Positions 15,101-22,711 of a DNA stretch of 42,767 bases are shown here, piece after piece (the stretch's first letter is position 1; each line of letters begins with the position of its first letter). The stretch is from positions 1-42,767 of the forward strand of contig CAJOMU010000022.1 in assembly GCA_905235735.1 (NCBI GenBank). The letters run 5' to 3'. Origin of the DNA: an uncultured Synergistales bacterium. Lineage in GTDB: Bacteria; Synergistota; Synergistia; Synergistales; Aminobacteriaceae. The notes beneath the pieces are model-generated. The model worked only from the letters and a program-made list of their open reading frames with translations. It was not told where the DNA came from and did no database searches. The position numbers and the translations under genes are program-made.

Positions 15101-16342
15101 CGTGTCAAAAGTGTTGCCCTTTTCGTCGGAAAGATGCCATATATCGTTGTCGCTAGTATCCTTTGCGCGGGTTATCGTTATCTTGATGTTCTCCAGCTTC
15201 GTCCCGTTCGCGTCAGTTACCGTTAAGGCGATCGTGTGAGTTCCGCTGTCGGCTGCTGTCAGAACGTTTCCACCCGTCAGAACGTTTCCACCCGAAAAAC
15301 TCGAAGTTGTGGCAGAGAACGTCATCAAATCGTCATCTCCGCCTCCAGCTATAATAGTGTCATCAAATGATGAGGTTTTCACCGCATAGGTCTCCAAGCA
15401 ATGTGCATTTCCTCCGCCTGCTGTCCATTCAACTCCGTTAGCTATTCTGTCTACCACAAGCTGATATGTTCCGTCTGGGCCTGTTGCTAGTGCCTCTGTT
15501 ATATTTGGGTCTTCTACGATGTCGAATTCATTCTCCGCAACCTGAACATCATAGTACACCTGATTATCCCACATGAACGGATGCGCTTTGAGTTCCCTGA
15601 CATGTTCACCCTGAACTAACACTCTCCCATTAACCGACAGAAAGAATTCGCCTTTTACACCGTTATATTCTTTAGGTTCATTGTATTCTATGTCCATCAT
15701 CTTTGAGAGTTTATCTATTAACACGTCTCTCTGATCTCTTAAATCATTTGCATTCTGGTCGAGAGCTTCTGCCTGTGCAATCTGCTTATTCAGTGAGGCA
15801 ATTCCGTAAAGCATTCCGTTTGCATCTTCTACCGCGTTCTTTATGCTTATGTTTACGGCCTCATTGTACGTGTTGAAACTATCAATCAGATTAGACATCA
15901 TCATTCCGAGTGAATTTGCACTTTCAACTAGTGCTCTTCTCGCGGCTACATCTTCGGGTGTCTGCTGTAACGTCTGTACATTCGTGAAGAACGTATCCAT
16001 TGCTGAACGTATTCCTGATGATGCAGGCTCTGATATGTAATTCTGAATCGAATCGTATAAGTCATTAATCTTCTCCCAGTAACCTAAACTCGACTGATTA
16101 TCGCGATACTGGAAATCAAGAAATTCATCTCGTATCCTGACTATGTCATCAGCATACATACCTTGTCCGAGCTGACCTACATGCGGAATGTCTTCGGGCG
16201 TTACTGTCCTGAAGTTCACACGCTGACGTGTATAGCCCTCAGTGTTCATGTTGGATATGTTATGTCCGACAGTCTGCATTCCTAATCTGAATGCATTCAG
16301 CGCAGATTTTCCCATCTCCAATGAACCGAATGAACTGCTCAT
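12113..16342 (-). CDS. flgK: FlgK: hook-filament junction protein, giant form
   Basis: First junction protein (HAP1) at the distal end of the flagellar hook. 1409 residues against about 550 in E. coli. Residues 1-275 are the conserved N-terminal part (ALNAFRLGMQTVGHNISNMN, TEGYTRQRVNF, DQRDVLIDKLS); residues ~1195-1409 are the conserved C-terminal part (DEMAYGLVKNMN, SGVNLDEELMDIIILNRAF, MDEMLNTIINGMGLVGR). About 900 residues between them form a variable exposed region built from a duplicated block. Copy 1 is roughly 330-700 and copy 2 roughly 715-1105; IYLGNQGNTATSNTF in copy 1 matches IQVGTQGTRVTSNNF in copy 2, and both end in LRRLGLT. Export needs FlgN, encoded just upstream. Confidence 0.9.
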   Translation of the reverse strand: MSSSFGSLEMGKSALNAFRLGMQTVGHNISNMNTEGYTRQRVNFRTVTPEDIPHVGQLGQGMYADDIVRIRDEFLDFQYRDNQSSLGYWEKINDLYDSIQNYISEPASSGIRSAMDTFFTNVQTLQQTPEDVAARRALVESANSLGMMMSNLIDSFNTYNEAVNISIKNAVEDANGMLYGIASLNKQIAQAEALDQNANDLRDQRDVLIDKLSKMMDIEYNEPKEYNGVKGEFFLSVNGRVLVQGEHVRELKAHPFMWDNQVYYDVQVAENEFDIVEDPNITEALATGPDGTYQLVVDRIANGVEWTAGGGNAHCLETYAVKTSSFDDTIIAGGGDDDLMTFSATTSSFSGGNVLTGGNVLTAADSGTHTIALTVTDANGTKLENIKITITRAKDTSDNDIWHLSDEKGNTFDTDFTTNSSNLTAVDLANFINGNHTDVTVSADTTTNTIKFEPSTPPASVKVVYSDKLLGTLTETKGPGVAGAFDIYLGNQGNTATSNTFLPGGNITAGNGTFRVSFTGPDMTSEVDITINGGTLSSDLGNVKTVSNPPTVDELTEFLNETFSYAPQSTGMKNLIAVASDTDNDGVNDTFEIKAGNNGTLSITDADTSGLAVGLFAATSTRYTINVADIDTIDDIRNQINILPGAGLTASTAKGYLTITSAGGDVMTFTPSPSGDAMGAEILRRLGLTKTETTTGGTRSVSNVNERGEILNSSSEDIPYKLQFRSLDDDENPTILTVKIDKIAGGWQLRAELDGEELKDSDGNSVYRAITIGGNLTTADIEKFVNEAVEIANGLNPEITGQVLNSKILNLNARDDDGILNFWTDGRKQLEFTDYSGMLGIISEAKQELLDVDMRTEPANLTDALNISGSFRIQVGTQGTRVTSNNFRETPSKSLKEGEILLAGEAGDKYTFRIGVSSDQADISVSWNESAGKWVLSSDLGTNKTAGETLTVKDLAEFINETVIYASGSDNSSLSNLNVTTGKSSSGIMTQFYIESKDYHLLSISDVEGDLASKLGIVNDNPVITIDVESSDSLITIRNKINEKYQAEFGLTQPEQWVHASVDNGYLEISANVAGEAQRITLMGSEDGNMQVLRRLGLTQNQLITSDVTDENGNKLLSYREVAYIPDNGIASDASFSLNGVHWLSSDNKFNMARRIPATSGDPSQRYSAETLSEITEGMWLNLKNAGSTIINVRHHIRDGSIKGLEETRDEMIPNLKASLDEMAYGLVKNMNAYNYSGYGVSDELTTTGVAFFNPLGMKSGASDRLSVNERVAYNISLIGAAMGAKDENGLAVSGVSGGSGDGTNAARMMNLNFEKVLENGTMTISDIYDAMLTEIGTKAGHAKLQYTTMQTVNDQINSQRQAVSGVNLDEELMDIIILNRAFGAMSRYITTMDEMLNTIINGMGLVGR
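13043..13744 (-). repeat. FlgK module, second copy (residues ~867-1100)
   Basis: Encodes SGSFRIQVGTQGTRVTSNNF at its start, TVKDLAEFINETV in the middle and VLRRLGLTQ at its end, in the same order as the segment at 14273-14899. The copies are similar in protein but clearly diverged in DNA, so the duplication is old, or one copy was replaced. Confidence 0.75.
14273..14899 (-). repeat. FlgK module, first copy (residues ~482-690)
   Basis: Encodes AGAFDIYLGNQGNTATSNTF, then TVDELTEFLNETF, then ILRRLGLTK, parallel to the module at 13043-13744. Related flanking stretches also recur: LTAVDLANFING near residue 424 and TTADIEKFVNEAVE near residue 777. The repeated unit is therefore about 385 residues long. 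Confidence 0.75.
15258..15293 (-). repeat. Perfect 18-bp tandem repeat inside flgK
   Basis: The 18-base unit GTCAGAACGTTTCCACCC (plus strand) occurs twice without mismatch. It encodes GGNVLT twice (residues ~351-362) near the start of the inserted region. The repeat keeps frame, so gain or loss of a unit would change length without breaking the gene. Confidence 0.95.
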
Positions 16343-16366
16343 CTTCTATTCACCTGTCCTTTGCAC

Positions 16367-16831
16367 CTATCCTCTGAAATCTGCCCCGCCAGACTGAGAA
16401 ATCCTGTGCCCGTTCTCACCGCTTAGTCTCTGGAACTCGGATAATAACATTGACGTATATTTTTCGTTCTGGTCAATGAGGCCGGTTAAAATTATCATTT
16501 CACTCTTTAATACAAAAATGGACTGCGTTAATCTGTCTACAGTCCCGTTGAATATCATTCTCTCATCTTCCTGCATCTTTTCGGCAAGTGAACTCGCTTT
16601 CGGTTCACACATGAACTGAGCCGCAAGACGTTTGCATAAATCTTTGCGTTCATTGTCTGCTGTCTGAGCGTCAAAGAATATATCGCGAGTTTCATTCATG
16701 ATTTCATTTACGCTTTCAGTGTCGCGTTCTCTCATTGCCTCGCGCTGATCTCTCATTGCGTCAATCAGTTCATCTATGCAGTCAGATTCATCATTTATTG
16801 AATCAATCAGTGCTTGTACTTCACTGCGCAT
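16367..16831 (-). CDS. flgN: FlgN-like export chaperone for FlgK and FlgL
   Basis: Small cytosolic helical protein (154 residues) that binds the C-termini of FlgK and FlgL and brings them to the flagellar export gate. The sequence is almost wholly helical and charged: DESDCIDELIDAMRDQREAM near the N-terminus and a later coiled-coil stretch (TQSIFVLKSEMIILTGLIDQN), then a polar tail. Similarity to named FlgN proteins is weak, as usual. The call rests on length, helical pattern and the position between flgM and flgK. Its ATG shares the A of the flgM stop (TAATG), so the two are coupled. Confidence 0.8.
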   Translation of the reverse strand: MRSEVQALIDSINDESDCIDELIDAMRDQREAMRERDTESVNEIMNETRDIFFDAQTADNERKDLCKRLAAQFMCEPKASSLAEKMQEDERMIFNGTVDRLTQSIFVLKSEMIILTGLIDQNEKYTSMLLSEFQRLSGENGHRISQSGGADFRG

Positions 16832-17130
16832 TATTCTTCTGTGAGGTCTAACATACCAGCGATATATAATCTGTCAGCAAGTTTATCTAGTGGTGGATTA
16901 TATGTTCCTGCATTAATCTGTGTCCTGAGATCCACAACTAAATTTTCGCGGACTTCTGGAATATTTTTCATTTCAGCACTCACTTTCGACAGCAGTGCAC
17001 CGAATGAGCTTATGTTCGCATTGTCTGATTCATTGAATGAGCCTGCATTGTAATTTACACTCTGCCTGTTCTTTTTTCTGTTCAAGGCATCGAGATTATA
17101 CTGACCTATATTTGATATTCTGCTTGTCAT
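16831..17130 (-). CDS. flgM: FlgM: anti-sigma-28 factor
   Basis: 99-residue regulator that binds the flagellar sigma factor and is secreted once the hook is finished, releasing late gene expression. The first half is polar and probably disordered. The second half carries the FlgM pattern: VRENLVVDLRTQINAGTYNPP followed by LDKLADRLYIAGMLD, a helix-turn-helix pair seen in family members. It heads the flgMNKL operon behind a sigma-28-like promoter, which gives the usual feedback loop. The ribosome site GAAGGAGGAG precedes the ATG. Confidence 0.85.
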   Translation of the reverse strand: MTSRISNIGQYNLDALNRKKNRQSVNYNAGSFNESDNANISSFGALLSKVSAEMKNIPEVRENLVVDLRTQINAGTYNPPLDKLADRLYIAGMLDLTEE

Positions 17131-17181
17131 ACTTCACTCCTCCTTCTTGAAATAATTTTTATTCTTTGCAATTTGTGTTAA

Positions 17182-17209
17182 TTCTCGGTATTTCGCGCGA
17201 TTATCTTTA
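17182..17209 (-). promoter_or_regulatory. Sigma-28 type promoter of flgM operon
   Basis: The minus strand reads TAAAGATA (17202-17209), 12 bases, then ACCGAGAA (17182-17189). The flagellar sigma (FliA/SigD) consensus is TAAA, 14-16 bases, GCCGATAA; here the spacing from TAAA is 16 and the -10 element matches six of eight. It lies about 50 bases before the flgM start. Confidence 0.55.
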
Positions 17210-17252
17210 ATGTACAATAGTCATAATAAAAAATTAGGAGGTAATGTGTATC

Positions 17253-18329
17253 ATGAAGATGACTTTTCGATGGTACGGAAGCAAAGCAGACCCAATTCCA
17301 TTAAAGTATGTGAAGCAGATTGCAGGCATGACAGGCTTAATGGGATTGCTCGACAAACCCGCAGGTGTTGTATGGGAAGACGCAGAGATAGCTGCACTCG
17401 TAAATGAAGTTCATGAAGCAGGACTCGAACTTGAAGTTATCGAGAGTGTGAATGTTCATGAAGACATCAAAATGGGACTTCCTTCACGCGAGGAATATAT
17501 CACGAATTACATTGAGAGCATAAAGAACTTAGCACGTCATGGTGTGAAGGTCATCATCTATAACTTCATGCCCGTGTTCGACTGGTTACGCACTGACCTC
17601 GCAAGAGTGATTCCTGAAGACGGAAGCAACTCGCTATATTTCGATGAAAAAGAACTCGGTGATATGGGGCCTCTTGAAATCGTTCGGAAAACAGCTGAAG
17701 ATTCACAGGGCTTCACGTTACCTGGCTGGGAACCTGAGAGATTAGCATTACTTGAGACCACACTGAAACAGTATGAGGGAATGACACCTGATATGCTCCG
17801 TGTGAACTATAAGTACTTCCTTGACGCAGTGATTCCTGTCTGCGAAGAACTCGGTGTGAAAATGGCATGTCATCCAGACGATCCAGCTTGGCCTATCTTC
17901 GGACTTCCGAGAATTGCGCACTCACAATCGGATTATGACAAGATAGTACAGCTTCATGATTCACCGGCTAATACTGTCTGCTTATGCACAGGTTCGTTAG
18001 GCTCGAATCCCGACAACGATATTCCGGCAATAATCCGGCATTTCGGAAGCATGAATCGAATCGGAGCAATGCATGTGCGTAACGTGAAGTATCTCGGACA
18101 TCATAAGTTCCGTGAAGCCGCTCACCTCTCATGCACTGGAGACCTCGATATGTACGAGATCATGAAGGCAATATATGAGACATGCCCTGATACGTATGTG
18201 AGACCAGATCACGGCCGCATGATTTGGGATGAGAAAGGCAGACCTGGTTACGGACTTTATGACCGTGCACTTGGTGCTGAATATCTTCTTGGCCTTTGGG
18301 AAGCAATCGACAAGAACGCGAAAAAGTAA
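17253..18329 (+). CDS. uxuA: Mannonate dehydratase
   Basis: Removes water from D-mannonate to give 2-keto-3-deoxy-gluconate in glucuronate breakdown. The N-terminus [17 protein letters not shown] matches UxuA (FRWYG motif), followed by [50 protein letters not shown] with metal-binding Cys and His, and [13 protein letters not shown] near the C-terminus. An earlier in-frame ATG at 17244 lies only two bases after AGGAGG (17236-17241); the ATG at 17253, eleven bases after it, matches family N-termini and is chosen, giving 358 residues. It stands alone, without uxaC or kdgK nearby, and is divergent from flgM. Confidence 0.92.
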   Translation: MKMTFRWYGSKADPIPLKYVKQIAGMTGLMGLLDKPAGVVWEDAEIAALVNEVHEAGLELEVIESVNVHEDIKMGLPSREEYITNYIESIKNLARHGVKVIIYNFMPVFDWLRTDLARVIPEDGSNSLYFDEKELGDMGPLEIVRKTAEDSQGFTLPGWEPERLALLETTLKQYEGMTPDMLRVNYKYFLDAVIPVCEELGVKMACHPDDPAWPIFGLPRIAHSQSDYDKIVQLHDSPANTVCLCTGSLGSNPDNDIPAIIRHFGSMNRIGAMHVRNVKYLGHHKFREAAHLSCTGDLDMYEIMKAIYETCPDTYVRPDHGRMIWDEKGRPGYGLYDRALGAEYLLGLWEAIDKNAKK

Positions 18330-18331
18330 CG

Positions 18332-18340
18332 TGATATAAT
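18332..18340 (+). promoter_or_regulatory. Extended -10 promoter for zinc-ribbon gene
   Basis: TGATATAAT fits the extended -10 consensus TGnTATAAT exactly and lies three bases after the uxuA stop codon, about 40 bases before the next start. No -35 box is evident, which extended -10 promoters tolerate. Confidence 0.5.
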
Positions 18341-18378
18341 TGCGTGAAATTTTTGTTACGAAAGGCGGAATTATTGAA

Positions 18379-18636
18379 ATGTCAGATACTAAAATCTGTC
18401 CTGTATGCAATAAGGCAATGAAGCTCAAAGAAGCAGGCTATCCTATGGGCAGTGCTCTTCTGAAAGCAGACAGAGTTCATGTTGATATTTACACGTGTGA
18501 GAACTGCGGAAAGGTTGAACTGTTCGAGGCCAAAAGTGATTTGGTGAAATGCCCTGTATGCGGAACAATGCATAGTGCAAAAGAAGCATGTGCAATATGT
18601 GCATTGAACAAAGGATTAGATGCCGCTAACCATTAA
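18379..18636 (+). CDS. Small zinc-ribbon protein, four CxxC motifs
   Basis: 85-residue cytosolic protein with CPVC (about 6-9), CENC (about 40-43), CPVC (about 60-63) and CAIC (about 73-76). The spacing suggests two four-Cys zinc sites. Such ribbons occur in nucleic-acid-binding or regulatory proteins, but no specific family is recognised. An upstream in-frame TTG at 18340 is possible, but the ATG at 18379 follows AAAGGCGG (18361-18368) at a good distance and gives the natural start MSDTKICPVC. It ends before a shared terminator. Confidence 0.8.
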   Translation: MSDTKICPVCNKAMKLKEAGYPMGSALLKADRVHVDIYTCENCGKVELFEAKSDLVKCPVCGTMHSAKEACAICALNKGLDAANH

Positions 18637-18649
18637 GAGAATATTAATC

Positions 18650-18682
18650 CCCCCAGTTTGAATGCTGAGGGGAATTTTTTTT
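18650..18682 (+). terminator. Intrinsic terminator after zinc-ribbon gene
   Basis: CCCCCAG pairs with CTGAGGGG (one bulged A) around an eight-base loop, followed by a run of eight T (18675-18682). The T run reaches into the stop codon of the convergent aminotransferase gene. The hairpin may also stop transcripts from the other side, though it has no T run there. Confidence 0.8.
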
Positions 18683-19889
18683 ATGCCTTTATCGCTTCAA
18701 GTCTTCCGGGATATGCTTCTAATGCATGTTTCAGAATGTTCAATGCCTTCTTTAAGTCTTCACTTTTAAGTACATATGCCATTCTTACCTCATCAACGCC
18801 TAATCCGGGCTGTGCATAGAAACCTGATCCGGGAGCTGCCATAGTAGTCTCACCGTTGATGTCGAAATTCTGAAGCAACCAGATTATGAACTTCTCTGAA
18901 TCATCAACAGGTAACTTCACCATAGTATAGAAAGCTCCTTTAGGTTCATGACATACTACGCCGTCAATCTCTTTAAGGCCATGATAAAGAACATCACGGC
19001 GCATTTTGTATTCCTTGTTGACTTCCTGAAGATAACTCTTAGGTGTACGATACAATGCCGCCGCACCCACCTGTTCGATTGCAGATACGCTCAATCTTCC
19101 CTGACATAACTTCATGACTTCCGCAAGAAATTCTTTGTTCTTCATTGCAATGCACCCTATACGTGCTCCGCATGCACTGAATCTCTTCGATACACTATCG
19201 ACCATGATAACGCGGTCTAATGCATCTTTTGCATCACAAAAGCTCATGAATGTACCAGACTCGTAGATGAACTCACGGTACACTTCATCTGCAATGATAT
19301 AGAGGTCATGTTTCTTTGCGAGACGTACAAGCATTCCAATTTCATCAGGCGTATAGGCTACTCCCGTTGGGTTGCACGGATGCGACATCCAGAATGCACG
19401 TGTCTTTGATGTGATGAGTTTCTCGATTGTCGATTCACTTGGAAGATGAAAACCTGTCTCTGCCTTCGTTGGAATCGGAACAAGTTTAGCAAGTGCGAGT
19501 TTAGCGAAGGTGTTGTAGTTTGCATAGAAAGGTTCAGGTACAAGAATCTCATCGCCTGGATCGCATATTATCATCACAACGAACTGTAACGCTTCACTTC
19601 CTCCGCACGTAACATAGACTTCATTCGGTTCATAGTTCACGTTCATGGCCTTATAGTAATTGCTTATTGCCTCGCGTAACTCAATGATACCCTGTGAAGG
19701 CTGATATGCTATCGTCGCAGGGTGAAAGTTCCTGACTGCCTCAAAATATTCTTCAGGTGTCTTAATGTCAGGCTGTCCGATGTTCAGATGATACACTTTC
19801 TTTCCGTGTGCTTTTGCCTCATCAGCATACGGGATTAGCCTTCGTATAGGTGAGATCTTTAACGCCTTGATTCTTTCGGATAGATGCAT
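18681..19889 (-). CDS. Class I/II PLP aminotransferase (AspC-like)
   Basis: Fold-type I aminotransferase, probably using aspartate or a related amino acid and 2-oxoglutarate. Motifs: YHLNIGQPDIKTPEEY near the N-terminus, TCGGSEALQFVV in the PLP-phosphate region, SHPCNPTGVAYT, DEVYREFIY with the cofactor Asp and Tyr, and DSVSKRFSACGARIG with the Schiff-base Lys. The GTG at 19898 is possible, but the ATG at 19889 lies six bases after AGGTGA and gives the typical N-terminus MHLSERIKALK, so 402 residues are chosen. It follows gpmA by nine bases. Exact substrate is not determined. Confidence 0.88.
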   Translation of the reverse strand: MHLSERIKALKISPIRRLIPYADEAKAHGKKVYHLNIGQPDIKTPEEYFEAVRNFHPATIAYQPSQGIIELREAISNYYKAMNVNYEPNEVYVTCGGSEALQFVVMIICDPGDEILVPEPFYANYNTFAKLALAKLVPIPTKAETGFHLPSESTIEKLITSKTRAFWMSHPCNPTGVAYTPDEIGMLVRLAKKHDLYIIADEVYREFIYESGTFMSFCDAKDALDRVIMVDSVSKRFSACGARIGCIAMKNKEFLAEVMKLCQGRLSVSAIEQVGAAALYRTPKSYLQEVNKEYKMRRDVLYHGLKEIDGVVCHEPKGAFYTMVKLPVDDSEKFIIWLLQNFDINGETTMAAPGSGFYAQPGLGVDEVRMAYVLKSEDLKKALNILKHALEAYPGRLEAIKA

Positions 19890-19898
19890 GATGTTCAC

Positions 19899-20645
19899 CT
19901 ACTTTGCTTTTCCTTGTGATGCTACTGCTGCCTGTGCCTTTGCAATTGCTTCTGCGTCTCCAAGATAACGATGTGATTTCGGGGTCATATCGTCATTGAG
20001 TTCATATACCAGAGGAACACCTGTAGGGATATTGAGTTCGAGAATGTCCTTGTCTGATACATTATCGAGATACTTCACCAATGCTCGCAGTGAATTCCCA
20101 TGTGCTGCAATGATAATTTTCTTTCCCGATTGTATCGCTGGCACAATGGTTTCCTTCCAGTACGGAACAACACGCGCTACTGTATCAGCAAGGCATTCTG
20201 TCAACGGAAGCTCACTCTCAGTGAGACCTGTATATCTCGGATCATGTCCCGGATAACGTTCGTCATCTTTCGTGAGCACTGGAGGCTGAATATCATAGCT
20301 TCGTCGCCATATCTTCACCTGTGCATCTCCGAACTTCGCTGCTGTGTCTGCCTTATTGAGTCCCTGAAGAGCACCGTAATGTCTCTCATTGAGTTTCCAT
20401 GAATGCTGAATCGGAATCCACATTCTATCCATCTCTTCGAGGACGAGCCATAATGTTTTGATTGCGCGTTTCAATACGCTTGTGAATGCATAATCAAACG
20501 CATAGCCTTCCGCTTTAAGAAGTTTACCTGCACTTCTTGCTTCCTCAATGCCCTTCTCAGACAGTGGTACGTCTGTCCAGCCTGTAAATCTGTTCTCTTT
20601 GTTCCACGCTGATTCACCATGACGGATTAATACGATTTCATACAT
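19899..20645 (-). CDS. gpmA: 2,3-bisphosphoglycerate-dependent phosphoglycerate mutase
   Basis: Interconverts 3- and 2-phosphoglycerate in glycolysis and gluconeogenesis. 248 residues, the usual length. [18 protein letters not shown] carries the phosphorylated His and binding Arg, KRAIKTLW and [12 protein letters not shown] the next active-site Arg and Glu residues, and [16 protein letters not shown] the second catalytic His. [12 protein letters not shown] near the end is also characteristic. It is first in a two-gene unit with the aminotransferase. Confidence 0.95.
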   Translation of the reverse strand: MYEIVLIRHGESAWNKENRFTGWTDVPLSEKGIEEARSAGKLLKAEGYAFDYAFTSVLKRAIKTLWLVLEEMDRMWIPIQHSWKLNERHYGALQGLNKADTAAKFGDAQVKIWRRSYDIQPPVLTKDDERYPGHDPRYTGLTESELPLTECLADTVARVVPYWKETIVPAIQSGKKIIIAAHGNSLRALVKYLDNVSDKDILELNIPTGVPLVYELNDDMTPKSHRYLGDAEAIAKAQAAVASQGKAK

Positions 20646-20764
20646 GAATGAATTTCTCCCTTCTGAATTTTTCAGGAAAGATTATCAGAAAATTCACATT
20701 TTATAAAGTGCACGAGGCTATAATAGCGGCAACAAAAATTTCACGAAAGAAGGTTTGAATCATA

Positions 20765-21358
20765 ATGCGAAGATTTTTCATGCTCATCATGTTTATCATC
20801 GTGCTGGCATCAGTTGCACATGCTGACCAAAAGATTGAGTTCAACGTCTACAAGTGCAAAGTGTGCGGAAAGGAATTCAGGAGCTTTCGGGGAGATGAAC
20901 TTGACGACAGGAAATTTCATAACGGAAGCGAACAGATAAAATATATCTTTCAGTTCTGGAAGTATGATAAGAATTTTCCTGAGTGCAAAGGCGGAAGCAA
21001 ATGGCATCATTTCGAGAAGAAGACTACGAACTCAATGCAGGTCAGTAATCTATCAATGTCAAATGTATCTGAATATATTGCGGCAGTGAAGGACGGAAAA
21101 ACTCTTAACGGCATAAAGATAGTCGAATGGGAATGCGTGTACTGCAAGAAAAATTTTTATTTCTTCAATGACGACATACCCAATATACGAGACTGGGAAC
21201 AACAGCAGGATAAAATCTTCAATCTGAAAGGCAGAGCTATTACGAAATGTCCAGAACCGAAAGTTTACGGTCATATCTTCGCGAAGAAGAGAACGAATGA
21301 CGCAAAATCTTTTGACCTTTCAAAGAATGCTGAAAAACTTTACTGGGTCAAGAATTAA
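20765..21358 (+). CDS. Secreted protein with CxxC pairs, paralog A
   Basis: 197 residues with a clear signal peptide (MRRFFMLIMFIIVLASVAHA, cleavage after AHA). The mature part has YKCKVCGKEF near its start and WECVYCKKNFYFF in the second half, each a CxxC pair, plus further Cys residues (PECKGG, TKCPEP) that could complete metal sites. Not recognised as a named family. It is clearly related to the next gene: shared YxCxxC opening, GDEL/GDDL, RDWEQQxDKI, and the ending YWVKN/YYVKN. It opens the ten-gene plus-strand run; a TATAAT at 20719-20724 may be its -10 box. Zinc or disulphide roles are inference only. Confidence 0.75.
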   Translation: MRRFFMLIMFIIVLASVAHADQKIEFNVYKCKVCGKEFRSFRGDELDDRKFHNGSEQIKYIFQFWKYDKNFPECKGGSKWHHFEKKTTNSMQVSNLSMSNVSEYIAAVKDGKTLNGIKIVEWECVYCKKNFYFFNDDIPNIRDWEQQQDKIFNLKGRAITKCPEPKVYGHIFAKKRTNDAKSFDLSKNAEKLYWVKN

Positions 21359-21373
21359 GGAGGTCGAATCATA

Positions 21374-21982
21374 ATGAAAAAATTCATGATGTCAGTCGCG
21401 TTTATGCTTATCTGTGTTGTGAGTGCATACGCGGAGATTAAACTTCCAATAAGGTCGTATCGCTGTGATGACTGCGATAAATATTTCTACAGCATAGACG
21501 GAGATGATCTCTCACAACTTGATTTCCTTGTTCCCTCCAATCAGATTAACAGGATATTCAAGCTCAGTAACTATCAGGCGAATCTTGAACCGTGCAAAGG
21601 GAAGATGATACATAATTTTGAATACAACATGACTCGTGATTTGCCCATAAGTGAAGTGCTCAAACATTCATCAAGAATCGCAGTGATAAAAGACGGAGCA
21701 AGATTAAACTGTCTTGCAACTTCATCATGGTGGTGTGTAAATCCAGGCTGTAATGACCCGTTCATAATCTACTCACTTCAAAATGACAGCTTCATTCTAA
21801 GAGACTGGGAACAGCAGCCCGATAAAATCATCAACATGAAGACATTGAAGGGTATCGTGAAATGTAATATGCCGTACAGTTTCGGCCATGCATTCAAATA
21901 CGATTCAGGAACTCATGATACACCTGTGAGTTCGTATAGTTTTGCGAAAAGCCTTGAGGATTATTATTACGTCAAAAATTAA
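21374..21982 (+). CDS. Secreted protein with CxxC pairs, paralog B
   Basis: 202 residues; signal peptide MKKFMMSVAFMLICVVSAYA, then YRCDDCDKYFYSIDGDDL. Later WWCVNPGCNDPFI replaces the second CxxC with a Cys-x4-Cys pair, and EPCKGK and VKCNMP retain the other Cys positions of paralog A. RDWEQQPDKIINMK and the C-terminus YYYVKN are shared. It follows its paralog after 15 bases with a ribosome site (AAGGAGG) at the previous stop codon, so the pair looks like a tandem duplication within one operon. Family and function not recognised. Confidence 0.75.
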   Translation: MKKFMMSVAFMLICVVSAYAEIKLPIRSYRCDDCDKYFYSIDGDDLSQLDFLVPSNQINRIFKLSNYQANLEPCKGKMIHNFEYNMTRDLPISEVLKHSSRIAVIKDGARLNCLATSSWWCVNPGCNDPFIIYSLQNDSFILRDWEQQPDKIINMKTLKGIVKCNMPYSFGHAFKYDSGTHDTPVSSYSFAKSLEDYYYVKN

Positions 21983-21994
21983 GGAGGAATTCTC

Positions 21995-22687
21995 ATGAAG
22001 AAAGTTTTATTAGCAGTATTGTTATTCGTGTTGTCAGCCGCAAGTGTAGTTCATGCCGAATTGCCGAAGACCTATAAGGAATTCAAGGAACGTTACCAGA
22101 CAGAAGGCACTACACCAGAAGGAGCAGTGAAGTTGTACTTTGAGGGAGTATTTGCGTACATGAATGCTGAGACACGCAAGGAAGGTGCGAAAATGCTTCG
22201 TTATGCTCTTCATTCAGACCGTCCGATTGAACGTTCAACACATTATGCTACGTTCGTGGAACGCATGAAAGACCCCGATTACAATTACTCATTCAGGAGT
22301 TTCGTGAGGGGATCATCACCAGAGAATAATTATGCAATGAATCCCGATCACTTCAGAATTATGTACGCTGGGAAATTCACTAGAGATCCGGGCGGTTATC
22401 TCAAAGTTCCGCTGAGGAGTTCAGGTGCAGACAGCCCCCGCATAATCTGGGTGAAGGAATATGAAGACGGTCTGTGGTATGTAATCAATAATGCCGCAAC
22501 ATATGTTCAGGTGCAAATCCCAAAAGCTGAAGCAATACGCCGCAGTCATGCACATGATTCAGATTATGATGAAGAAGATGAAGATGAAAAACCTGCACAG
22601 CAATCAAATACAGAGCAGACGCAAAACTCTTCGACTAAAACGACAGATAATAATGATGAAGAGTACGATCATGACTTCTTCAAATAA
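21995..22687 (+). CDS. Secreted protein with acidic, polar C-terminal tail
   Basis: 230 residues with signal peptide (MKKVLLAVLLFVLSAASVVHA). The mature domain (about 22-175) begins LPKTYKEFKERYQTEGTTPEG and includes GAVKLYFEGVFAYMN and WVKEYEDGLWYVINNAATYV. The last ~50 residues are low in complexity, with HDSDYDEEDEDEKP, Gln/Asn/Thr-rich stretches and the end DEEYDHDFFK. No Cys is seen in the mature part, unlike the two genes before it. Ribosome site AAGGAGG; 12 bases after the preceding gene. I do not recognise the family. A periplasmic location is inferred from the signal peptide. Confidence 0.7.
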   Translation: MKKVLLAVLLFVLSAASVVHAELPKTYKEFKERYQTEGTTPEGAVKLYFEGVFAYMNAETRKEGAKMLRYALHSDRPIERSTHYATFVERMKDPDYNYSFRSFVRGSSPENNYAMNPDHFRIMYAGKFTRDPGGYLKVPLRSSGADSPRIIWVKEYEDGLWYVINNAATYVQVQIPKAEAIRRSHAHDSDYDEEDEDEKPAQQSNTEQTQNSSTKTTDNNDEEYDHDFFK

Positions 22688-22711
22688 ACATTAAGGATGT
22701 GAATGTGATAC

